Part shown: piece after piece, positions 15,276 to 20,725 of the stretch
How the letters are laid out: every line of letters starts with the position of its first letter
Position numbering within the stretch: the first letter of the stretch is position 1
Assembly: GCA_964573145.1 (NCBI GenBank)
Contig: CAZNIM010000013.1
Span: 1 to 20,725 of the forward strand
Reading direction: 5' to 3'
Source of the DNA: PWPS01 sp964573145
Lineage (GTDB): Bacteria > Patescibacteriota > Minisyncoccia > Minisyncoccales > PWPS01
DNA length: 20,725 bases
Notes under the pieces: generated by a model
What the model was told of the DNA's origin: nothing
Databases searched by the model: none
What the model saw: the letters and a program-made list of their open reading frames with translations, nothing else
Translations under genes and position numbers: made by a program

Positions 15276-15645
15276 ATTCTTTTTTAAACTCTCTGTCTTC
15301 TCTATAAAAAAAGAAGATAGTAGCTACTGCCAGGATAAAAATTCCCCAGCTTCCTATAAAAGTCAATGCATCTCGTAAGATGCTTTGACTTATAAATAGT
15401 TTGCCGAGAAGATAGAGAGCCGAGACTATAATTACGGCTCCGCTTATCTTTTCCCTGACATTCTCATTTCTTATCTCCCGCAACCAATAATAGGTTACGG
15501 TTAAAATTAAGATTACCGACACCGAGTGAATGTAGAAATCAGCAGCCGTCGTTTGCCAAGTTGGTTCAATTCGAATAATCAGAAGAAAGCTGACACTAAC
15601 CACGAGGCCAATTAGATAAAGAAAAAATAGCTGTATGTTTTTCAA
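15274..15645 (-). CDS. Small four-helix membrane protein of unknown function
   Basis: I do not recognise a family. The 123-aa protein has four hydrophobic segments: ~4-24 (IQLFFLYLIGLVVSVSFLLI), ~38-56 (SVSVILILTVTYYWL), ~67-86 (ISGAVIIVSALYLLGKLFI) and ~95-112 (LTFIGSWGIFILAVATIFFF), and a charged tail REDREFKKE. The start is TTG at 15645, placed 7 bases after a strong Shine-Dalgarno (AAGGAGGGGG, 15651-15660 on the minus strand); no ATG fits. It has the best consensus promoter in the window, arranged divergently with the unknown 230-aa gene. Shared control with that gene is possible. Its small size and lack of charged residues inside the membrane segments give no clue to transport. Confidence 0.75.
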   Translation of the reverse strand: MKNIQLFFLYLIGLVVSVSFLLIIRIEPTWQTTAADFYIHSVSVILILTVTYYWLREIRNENVREKISGAVIIVSALYLLGKLFISQSILRDALTFIGSWGIFILAVATIFFFYREDREFKKE

Positions 15646-15670
15646 AAGAACCCCCTCCTTTTGTTCTTAT

Positions 15671-15698
15671 ATTATATATATTTTTTTGTTTTTGTCAA
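15671..15698 (-). promoter_or_regulatory. Promoter of the small membrane-protein gene
   Basis: On the minus strand TTGACA (15693-15698), a 16-base spacer and TATAAT (15671-15676) are both full consensus. The transcript would begin near 15664 with a leader of about 19 bases carrying the Shine-Dalgarno. Confidence 0.8.
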
Positions 15699-15726
15699 AA
15701 ATAATGAGCTTAATCTTTGACAAAAA
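15690..15726. repeat. Inverted repeat spanning both divergent -35 boxes
   Basis: TTTTTGTCAAA (15690-15700) and TTTGACAAAAA (15716-15726) form a perfect 11-bp inverted repeat with a 15-base spacer. Each arm contains one TTGACA -35 box, one for each direction. It could be just two similar promoters or an operator recognised by a dimer. Confidence 0.6.
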
Positions 15727-15745
15727 TTGTCTTTAATGCTAATTT
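15717..15745 (+). promoter_or_regulatory. Promoter of the unknown 230-aa gene
   Basis: TTGACA (15717-15722), a 17-base spacer and TAATTT (15740-15745) with an upstream TGC (TGCTAATTT). Initiation near 15752 gives a leader of about 230 bases, by far the longest in the window. Confidence 0.6.
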
Positions 15746-15881
15746 AATAGTGGCTTATGAATGTAGATTTTCAAACAATTTATTTTTCCCCGACATCCAT
15801 GAAAAGGGTCTGCCTTTGGATTGGAGAAGGGGATTCTTTCGAGGATAAGTAAGCCGGACAAAAAACTTCGAAACGAATCTC

Positions 15882-15904
15882 CCCTCTCGACGAGGGATTT
15901 TTTT
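15882..15904 (+). terminator. Intrinsic terminator hairpin inside the leader
   Basis: CCCTC (15882-15886), loop TCGAC and GAGGG (15892-15896) form a short stem followed by A and seven Ts. It sits about 80 bases before the start codon, so it would stop transcription before the coding region unless prevented. Confidence 0.6.
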
Positions 15905-15919
15905 ACGCCTTTTGAAGTT

Positions 15920-15959
15920 CACTGAAAGTAACTTATTTTCAGTGGCCTTTAAGAGCCAC
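15920..15959 (+). other. Two mutually exclusive hairpins before the ribosome binding site
   Basis: CACTGAAA (15920-15927) pairs with TTTCAGTG (15937-15944); GTGGC (15942-15946) pairs with GCCAC (15955-15959). The two share GTG, so only one can form fully at a time. Their position just upstream of the Shine-Dalgarno at 15971-15979 allows a role in translation or RNA stability. Confidence 0.45.
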
Positions 15960-15984
15960 CAAATCGATTCGGAGGAGGGATAAT

Positions 15985-16677
15985 ATGCACCTTTCATTCT
16001 TCATAAAACCGACAACCGAAGTCCTGAGGGATATAAAGAGACTCCTTACCGATTACGGATTCGACGTTTGCAGTTATGAGATAAGTCGTCCCGACCGGAT
16101 AGTGATTTTCAACGGCAGAGAAAGTAATAATTTTTCTTACACCGCACATAAGTTACTTGCGGAAGCTCCGGAAGAGGCGGGAGAATCCCCCTTCTTGGTT
16201 CGAGCGGGTAATGATTGGACGATTCACGGACTAACTCAGATATTGGAAAATTATGCTCATTTCCGTTTTATTCATTTCGGAAAATTTCATTTTCCGGAAA
16301 AGGGAGACGCTGAAAAGAAAGCGATTGAAGATAAGGACCTTCTAATCAGAGTCGAAGGAATCGAGCACGGCATGCAAGATTGTGAACTTTCTTCAGAAGA
16401 AGAATTACGGAGATTTTCTCAAATAAAGAAAGGCTTGAACAAGAAAAGTGTTGATCAGGTAAAAAGAGAGATACTCTATTTTTTGATTAGACAAGGAAGG
16501 GTCAAATTGCCGTGGGGCAATCCGCCGACAAGCAGAAGATCGCTTGATCTACTGATAGAATGGCTCAGAAAAGTCAATCGATATTATCCGACTCAAAGAA
16601 GCACATTGGAGCAATTCAAAGAAGACATGAGAAAGGTTTATGAAGTTAAAAGTGCAACAAGTTTGCAGCTCACCTGA
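15985..16677 (+). CDS. Unknown 230-aa protein under a long structured leader
   Basis: I do not recognise a family. The protein is soluble, with no signal peptide or membrane segment. The N-terminal ~45 residues look like an alternating alpha/beta unit (LSFFIKPTTEVLRDIKRLL, then VCSYEISRPDRIVIFNG). The middle is aromatic- and His-rich (DWTIHGLTQILENYAHF, FIHFGKFHFPEKG). The C-terminal third is basic and helical, with REILYFLIRQGRVKLPWGN and SRRSLDLLIEWLRKVNRYY, which could bind nucleic acid, though no helix-turn-helix is clear. The ATG is set by a strong Shine-Dalgarno, GGAGGAGGG at 15971-15979. It is monocistronic, ending in a terminator whose stem includes the stop codon. The stop is TGA. 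It is divergent from a small membrane protein. Confidence 0.75.
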   Translation: MHLSFFIKPTTEVLRDIKRLLTDYGFDVCSYEISRPDRIVIFNGRESNNFSYTAHKLLAEAPEEAGESPFLVRAGNDWTIHGLTQILENYAHFRFIHFGKFHFPEKGDAEKKAIEDKDLLIRVEGIEHGMQDCELSSEEELRRFSQIKKGLNKKSVDQVKREILYFLIRQGRVKLPWGNPPTSRRSLDLLIEWLRKVNRYYPTQRSTLEQFKEDMRKVYEVKSATSLQLT

Positions 16678-16698
16678 TAAAAGAGGTGAGCTTTTTTT
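16667..16698 (+). terminator. Intrinsic terminator overlapping the end of the unknown 230-aa gene
   Basis: AGCTCACCT (16667-16675) pairs perfectly with AGGTGAGCT (16684-16692), followed by Ts to 16698. The stem contains the last codons and the first base of the TGA stop. Confidence 0.85.
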
Positions 16699-16712
16699 AA
16701 AGACTCGATAAA

Positions 16713-16721
16713 TGCTATAAT
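16713..16721 (+). promoter_or_regulatory. Extended -10 promoter of tatD
   Basis: TGCTATAAT is a full consensus extended -10 box. The T-run of the previous terminator (16693-16698) sits 17 bases upstream, in the -35 position. The leader would be about 23 bases without a Shine-Dalgarno. Confidence 0.6.
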
Positions 16722-16750
16722 AATCCGGCAGTTAACCCATCTATAAATAT

Positions 16751-17473
16751 ATGTTCGATACTCACGCGCACTTGAATTTTGAAGATTTTGACGAAGAAAG
16801 AGAATCTTTAATCGAAGAATCTTTTTCCAAGAATCTGAAAATTATAAATGTTGGAGCTACTCTCAAATCAGCTGAAAAAGCGGTTGAGATAAGTCAAAAA
16901 GAAAAAGGTATTTACGCCGCTGTCGGGGTGCATCCCTTGCATGCCGATGAAGATTTTCAATTTGATAAATTGGCGGATTTGGCGGACGAGAAAGAGGTGG
17001 TTGCCATCGGAGAGACCGGCTTGGATATGGTTAAGCCGAAAACAATTGAAAGGCAAAGAGATATATTTAAAAAACATATTGGTTTGGCAAAAGAGAAGAG
17101 GCTGCCTCTCATTCTTCATTCCAGAAAAGCTCATAAAGAGACTTTGGAAATGATTCCCGATTACGAGGGCGTGATTCATTGCTTTACCGGCTCCCTGAAA
17201 GAGGCCCGGCTTTATATTGAAAAAGGGTATCTGATCGGTGTTAACGGCATTATATTCAAACTTAATTTAAAAAAAGTTTTAAAAGAAATTCCTTTGGAAA
17301 AGATTATTTTGGAGACCGACTGCCCTTATCTTTCTCCTCCCGGCTGGAAAGGAAAAAATACTCCTTTGGCGGTTTTTGAAGTAGCTGAAAAAATAGCCGA
17401 AATAAAAGATTTGTCACTTGAAGAAGTTGAAAAGCAAACCGATAAAAACGCAAAAAAACTTTTCGGAATATAA
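16751..17473 (+). CDS. tatD: TatD family metal-dependent deoxyribonuclease/hydrolase
   Basis: A TIM-barrel metallohydrolase of the TatD/YcfH type, acting on DNA 3' ends or D-aminoacyl-tRNA-type substrates depending on the member. Metal ligands are visible: MFDTHAHLNF (H5, H7), AIGETGLDM (E88), LILHSRKAH (H123), VIHCFTGS (H143) and LETDCPYLSP (D190). The end has the usual GKNTP in place of RNxP, then VAEKIAEIKDLSLEEVEKQTDKNA. The Tyr-rich stretch that normally follows GEIGLD is replaced by MVKPKTIERQRDIF. At 240 aa it is slightly short but complete. It is transcribed alone from its own promoter and ends at a terminator shared with the convergent gene. metG is often beside tatD in bacteria; here they are 2.4 kb apart. 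Confidence 0.93.
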   Translation: MFDTHAHLNFEDFDEERESLIEESFSKNLKIINVGATLKSAEKAVEISQKEKGIYAAVGVHPLHADEDFQFDKLADLADEKEVVAIGETGLDMVKPKTIERQRDIFKKHIGLAKEKRLPLILHSRKAHKETLEMIPDYEGVIHCFTGSLKEARLYIEKGYLIGVNGIIFKLNLKKVLKEIPLEKIILETDCPYLSPPGWKGKNTPLAVFEVAEKIAEIKDLSLEEVEKQTDKNAKKLFGI

Positions 17474-17474
17474 A

Positions 17475-17498
17475 AAATCCCCGGACTGCCGGGGATTT
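17475..17498. terminator. Bidirectional terminator between tatD and the convergent zinc-finger gene
   Basis: AAATCCCCGG (17475-17484) and CCGGGGATTT (17489-17498) form a perfect 10-bp stem around ACTG. On the minus strand the stem runs into six Ts, so it is stronger for the minus-strand gene. Confidence 0.85.
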
Positions 17499-17501
17499 GT
17501 C

Positions 17502-18308
17502 TCAGTTGTTTTTTTCTTCTTTTAAGGTGAGATGCATCTCTATCACTTCGAACACTTTCTCTTTTTCAAAACTGAAAAAGACCTCTATCTCTTCGGGGCA
17601 AAATATTCTATTCAGACTTTCGATTGCGCTTACCAGCGTCATGTATATTTCAAAATTAAAATCGGGTCGTTCGAAAATTGCCACCTCCATCAGGCCGTTT
17701 ATAATTTCAATGGTTAAGCTCTTGACTTCATCCCGATCCATCTTGTCGATTACCTCTTGAAGGTAATAGGTTGCTCGTGAATCGGTTGATGCTACTTCTA
17801 AAGCTTGTGGTCGGGAAGTATCTTTTTCAATTTTTTCCCTTTTTATCAGATTGTCGGTGGATTTTTCAGTGAATCCGAAAAATATCTCCGCCTCTTCCGC
17901 TTCGAAAATATCCTTCAATGATCGGATAGTTTTTATCGGAAGAAAAGATCTTTTTCCTCCGGAAGCTTTTTCCAGATAACGGAAAAGATCCCTGATAAGC
18001 ATTATCGTCAATATCTTAACACTGTCCGTGCCCATTTTATGCTTTAAATTTTCCTGATACCATTCCGCTTTCTCTCTTTTCCAAGCGAGACGGATAATCC
18101 AGTTACCCAAAAATTCAGTCTTGGTTGTTTTCGGACGATAAGGAGGGAAGCTATCCAAAACGGGCTCACTCTCCCTTTTTACGTAGGCGATATAGGCTTC
18201 ACTTAAAGAAAGGCGGCAAACGGAACACTCGGAAAGATGCTCATTCAACTCTTTTCGGGACATTTTAATCATTCTTTTGAGCAAACTCAAAGATTTTTGG
18301 CAACTCAT
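17502..18308 (-). CDS. Zinc-finger (zf-HC2/anti-sigma-like) protein with an internal duplication
   Basis: The N-terminus has C3, H24, C28 and C31 in the order C-x20-H-x3-C-x2-C (NEHLSECSVCR), as in the ZAS/zf-HC2 motif of zinc-binding anti-sigma factors. No membrane segment follows, so it is probably cytoplasmic. The remaining ~185 residues are two homologous halves, ~84-155 and ~182-256: both show K-M-x(2)-D-x-VKxLTI, xxIxxL, a central variable part, and LxxIFxxEExExFFxFxxEK. The segment joining them is hydrophilic. Start ATG 18308 is set by AGGAGGGATAAA, nearly identical to the site of the unknown gene at 15985. At 268 aa it matches no family I know beyond the finger. No sigma factor gene is in the window. 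TGA is the stop. Confidence 0.75.
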   Translation of the reverse strand: MSCQKSLSLLKRMIKMSRKELNEHLSECSVCRLSLSEAYIAYVKRESEPVLDSFPPYRPKTTKTEFLGNWIIRLAWKREKAEWYQENLKHKMGTDSVKILTIMLIRDLFRYLEKASGGKRSFLPIKTIRSLKDIFEAEEAEIFFGFTEKSTDNLIKREKIEKDTSRPQALEVASTDSRATYYLQEVIDKMDRDEVKSLTIEIINGLMEVAIFERPDFNFEIYMTLVSAIESLNRIFCPEEIEVFFSFEKEKVFEVIEMHLTLKEEKNN

Positions 18309-18346
18309 TTTATCCCTCCTCTTCTCTTCTTTTAAAGAACTTTTTT

Positions 18347-18375
18347 ATTCTACAACATATTTGGCAATTAGACAA
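18347..18375 (-). promoter_or_regulatory. Promoter of the zinc-finger gene, overlapping the leuS promoter
   Basis: On the minus strand TTGTCT (18370-18375), a 17-base spacer and TAGAAT (18347-18352). The transcript would begin near 18340, giving a ~32-base leader with a Shine-Dalgarno (18313-18320). Its -35 box coincides with that of the leuS promoter on the other strand. Confidence 0.55.
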
Positions 18376-18396
18376 ATTAAACTTTTTTGATAAAAT
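18369..18396 (+). promoter_or_regulatory. leuS promoter
   Basis: TAGACA (18369-18374), a 16-base spacer and TAAAAT (18391-18396) with an upstream TG (TGATAAAAT). Initiation near 18403 leaves a leader of about 15 bases without a Shine-Dalgarno. Confidence 0.5.
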
Positions 18397-18417
18397 TAAC
18401 TCATAACAATAACAAAT

Positions 18418-20725
18418 ATGAAATACGACCATAAAAAACAAGAAAAAAAGTGGCAGGGTTATTGGGAAGAGCAAGGCGTCTTTAAGGCCGATGACGGCTC
18501 CGATAAGCCCAAGTTCTATTGTCTTGATATGTTTCCCTATCCGTCGGGAAAAGGGCTGCATATCGGCCATCCTCGAGGATATACGGCTACCGATGTTGTT
18601 TCCAACTTTAAGAGAATGAACGGATTCAATGTGCTTCATCCGATGGGTTGGGATGCGTTCGGTCTTCCGGCTGAAAATTATGCGATAAAGACGGGAACTC
18701 ATCCGCGGGAAGCCGTAGAAAAAAATATCGATCAGTTCAAAGGACAGCTTAAAGCGATCGGTTTGGGTTACGACTGGGAAAGAGAGATAAAGACCACCGA
18801 TCCGGATTATTTTAAGTGGACTCAGTGGATTTTTGTTCAATTGTTTAAAAAAGACCTCGCTTATGAAGATAAGATGCCTATCAATTGGTGTCCGTCTTGC
18901 AAGACCGGACTGGCTAACGAGGAGGTTATAGAAGGAGAGTGTGAGCGGTGTGATAGTCAGGTAGAAAAGAAAGACATCAGGCAGTGGGTCCTAAAGATTA
19001 CCGATTATGCGGACAGACTGCTTAACGATTTGAAAGAATTGGATTGGCCGGAACCGATAAAAGAGATGCAAAGAAACTGGATCGGCAGGTCGGAAGGAGC
19101 CAGAATTGAATTCGGGGTAAAAGAGACGGATGAAAAGATTGAGGTATTTACCACCAGGCCGGATACGTTATACGGTGCTACTTTTATGGTTTTGGCTCCC
19201 GAGCACGATTTAACTCAAAAAGCGATTGCGGGAGATTTGAAGACTGAAAACAGAAAAGAGGTTGAGGAGTATGTTAAAAATGCGCGGAAAAAGTCGGACC
19301 TGGAAAGAACCGAACTGAGCAAAGAAAAGACGGGAGTCGAAATTAAAGGGCTTACGGCGATAAATCCGATAAGCGGAGAAGAGATTCCCGTTTGGGTTGC
19401 TGATTATGTATTAGGATCTTACGGTTACGGAGCGGTAATGTCCGTTCCGGCTCATGACGAGAGAGATTTTGAGATGGCTAAAAAATACGATTTGAAGATA
19501 AGGCCGGTTATAGAAGCCGAGGAGCTTCCGTTTATCGGCCGGGGAAAGGTAGTTAACTCCGAAGACTTTAACGGACTTTCAACTGAAGAGATGAAAAAGG
19601 AGATTGTTGAGAGCTTGGATCAAAAAGACAGAGGTGAGCTTGCCGTTGATTATAAATTGAGGGATTGGATCTTTTCACGCCAAAGATATTGGGGAGAGCC
19701 TATCCCTATAATTCATTGCGATAAGTGTGGCAGTGTTCCCGTCCCTGAGGATGATTTACCGGTCAGATTGCCGGAAGTGGAAAGGTACGAACCGACCGGT
19801 ACCGGCGAGTCGCCTTTGGCGGCTATAACCGAATGGGTGGAGGTTAGCTGTCCACGATGCGGAATGGAGGCGAAGAGAGAGACCAATACGATGCCTCAGT
19901 GGGCCGGTTCTTGCTGGTATTATCTTAGATATATAGATCCGAAAAACGATGAGGAGTTGATCGATTCGGAAAAAGAGAAAGAATTTATGCCCGTTGATCT
20001 TTATGTCGGTGGAGCCGAGCACGCCGTGCTGCACCTGCTTTATGCCAGATTTTGGCACAAATTTTTATATGATTTGGATGTAGTTTCAACTAAAGAGCCG
20101 TTTAAAAAATTGAAAAATCAAGGCCTGATAATGGCCGATGACGGAACCAAGATGTCCAAGTCCAAGGGTAATGTCGTTTCTCCGGACGATATAGTTGATG
20201 AGTATGGAGCGGATGTCTTAAGACTTTATGAAATGTTTGTCGGTGGATTTGAAGACGAAGTGCCCTGGGACGAGGAAGGGGTAGTTGGAATGAGGAGATT
20301 TTTGGAAAAAGTGTGGACCTTAAAAGAGAATGTAACCGACAAAAAAGCGGATAAGGATTTGCAGGGACTGCTTCACAGGACAATAAGGAAAGTGACTGAT
20401 GATATTAAGTCCTTTAAGTTTAATACGGCGATAAGTAGCTTGATGATACTCAGTAATGAAATGAAAAGTAGAGATGAAATATCCAGAGGTATCTTTACCA
20501 AGTTTTTACAACTGCTGGCTCCTTTTGCGCCACACATCAGTGAGGAGATTTGGCAAAAATATGAAGAAGACTCAATTTTAAATTCAGATTGGCCGGAGTT
20601 TGACCCAAAACTGGCAGAAAAAAAGAAGATAACCATAATAGTTCAGGTTAACGGAAAGCTCAGGGACAAGTTTGAGGTAGCCAAAGGAATAGAAAAAAAG
20701 GAAGCTCTAAAGGCGGCTAAAGAGA
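18418..20725 (+). CDS. leuS: Leucyl-tRNA synthetase (3' end cut by the window)
   Basis: Class I synthetase charging tRNA-Leu. The frame is open from ATG 18418 to the window end, about 769 codons, so roughly the last 40-100 residues are missing. FPYPSGKGLHIGHPRGYT carries HIGH (residues 48-51), MGWDAFGLPAENYAIK follows, INWCPSCKTGLANEEV...CERCD is the zinc part, FTTRPDTLYGATFM and GYGAVMSVPAHDERDF are in the CP1 editing domain, FSRQRYWGEPIPIIHC, the catalytic Cys-rich CDKCG...CPRCG insert, VGGAEHAVLHLLYARFW, and GTKMSKSKGNVVSP (KMSKS 578-582). The end reads IIVQVNGKLRDKFEV, part of the C-terminal tRNA-contacting domain. Start chosen by alignment of the N-terminus; there is no Shine-Dalgarno. 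Confidence 0.97.
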   Translation, partial: MKYDHKKQEKKWQGYWEEQGVFKADDGSDKPKFYCLDMFPYPSGKGLHIGHPRGYTATDVVSNFKRMNGFNVLHPMGWDAFGLPAENYAIKTGTHPREAVEKNIDQFKGQLKAIGLGYDWEREIKTTDPDYFKWTQWIFVQLFKKDLAYEDKMPINWCPSCKTGLANEEVIEGECERCDSQVEKKDIRQWVLKITDYADRLLNDLKELDWPEPIKEMQRNWIGRSEGARIEFGVKETDEKIEVFTTRPDTLYGATFMVLAPEHDLTQKAIAGDLKTENRKEVEEYVKNARKKSDLERTELSKEKTGVEIKGLTAINPISGEEIPVWVADYVLGSYGYGAVMSVPAHDERDFEMAKKYDLKIRPVIEAEELPFIGRGKVVNSEDFNGLSTEEMKKEIVESLDQKDRGELAVDYKLRDWIFSRQRYWGEPIPIIHCDKCGSVPVPEDDLPVRLPEVERYEPTGTGESPLAAITEWVEVSCPRCGMEAKRETNTMPQWAGSCWYYLRYIDPKNDEELIDSEKEKEFMPVDLYVGGAEHAVLHLLYARFWHKFLYDLDVVSTKEPFKKLKNQGLIMADDGTKMSKSKGNVVSPDDIVDEYGADVLRLYEMFVGGFEDEVPWDEEGVVGMRRFLEKVWTLKENVTDKKADKDLQGLLHRTIRKVTDDIKSFKFNTAISSLMILSNEMKSRDEISRGIFTKFLQLLAPFAPHISEEIWQKYEEDSILNSDWPEFDPKLAEKKKITIIVQVNGKLRDKFEVAKGIEKKEALKAAKE

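Larger units (their letters stand above)
15752..15984 (+). promoter_or_regulatory. Structured 5' leader, candidate transcription attenuator or riboswitch
   Basis: In the untranslated leader three structures compete. (1) A nested hairpin: TCCCC 15787-15791 with GGGGA 15829-15833, enclosing ATCCA 15795-15799 / TGGAT 15817-15821 and AAGG/CCTT. (2) A long stem: GAGAAGGGGATTC 15824-15836 and TTTCGA 15837-15842 pair with TCGAAA 15868-15873 and GAATCTCCCCTCTC 15875-15888, with small bulges. (3) A terminator hairpin at 15882-15904. Stem 2 uses bases needed by both 1 and 3, the layout of aptamer, antiterminator and terminator. Beyond it are two overlapping hairpins (15920-15944, 15942-15959) just before the Shine-Dalgarno. 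The aptamer does not resemble any riboswitch class I can name. Confidence 0.5.

Noticed and set aside
15755..15997. 80-codon minus-strand frame opposite the structured leader
   Set aside because: No Shine-Dalgarno or promoter was found for it, and it runs antisense to the leader and past the start of the 15985 gene. Its composition is not protein-like.
18310..18840. 176-codon minus-strand frame opposite the leuS 5' end
   Set aside because: It overlaps an unmistakable leuS coding region and is explained as a shadow of its codon pattern.
1..20725. Alternative genetic code (UGA as sense)
   Set aside because: recO and both large unknown genes end at UGA immediately before terminators or the next gene, and no in-frame UGA interrupts a conserved gene.
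1..20725. tRNA, rRNA or insertion sequence
   Set aside because: No cloverleaf, rRNA-like stretch, transposase or terminal inverted repeats with target duplications were seen.

Overview
The window looks like a chromosomal segment of a small-genome bacterium, most probably of the Candidate Phyla Radiation (Patescibacteria). This is inferred from compact gene spacing, A+G-rich coding strands, short or minimal versions of core enzymes (RsmI 221 aa, MetG 477 aa), an IleS of the eukaryote-like class, an almost complete lack of Shine-Dalgarno sequences in front of core genes, and an intergenic GCCTGCCGGCAGGC palindrome of a kind common in such genomes. UGA is used as a stop (recO and two unknown genes), so there is no sign of the UGA=Gly code of Absconditabacteria/Gracilibacteria. 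I cannot place it more precisely by reading.

Layout. 1-396 is the 3' end of a peptidoglycan-binding protein with a Cys-rich acidic tail. 475-2759 is argS plus a histidine phosphatase. 2760-3132 is a 373-base intergenic stretch with repeats and hairpins but no convincing gene. 3133-6718 is ileS and recO. 6766-9793 is a membrane-anchored beta-sandwich surface protein and glyS. 9879-11156 is an M16 metalloprotease. 11213-14350 is an AI-2E-type membrane protein, rsmI and metG. 14394-15227 is pheA (prephenate dehydratase). 15274-16677 is a divergent pair: a small four-helix membrane protein on the minus strand and an unknown 230-aa protein on the plus strand, separated by a 339-base regulatory region. 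16751-17473 is tatD. 17502-18308 (minus) is a zinc-finger (zf-HC2-like) protein with an internal duplication. 18418-end is leuS, cut by the window edge.

How it fits together. Five aminoacyl-tRNA synthetases (Arg, Ile, Gly, Met, Leu) lie in 20 kb with rRNA methylation, recombination repair and surface functions, so the core is a translation-supply neighbourhood. Nearly every core transcription unit starts at a -10 box (often TGnTATAAT-like) placed only about 7-35 bases before the ATG, giving very short or leaderless mRNAs without a Shine-Dalgarno. Three genes stand apart: the unrecognised genes at 15274-15645, 15985-16677 and 17502-18308 each have a strong Shine-Dalgarno and a good -35/-10 promoter.

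The most interesting element is the leader of the 15985 gene. A nested hairpin, a long alternative stem and an intrinsic terminator hairpin share sequence in the arrangement expected of a transcription attenuator or riboswitch, and the upstream divergent promoters have -35 boxes embedded in an 11-bp inverted repeat.
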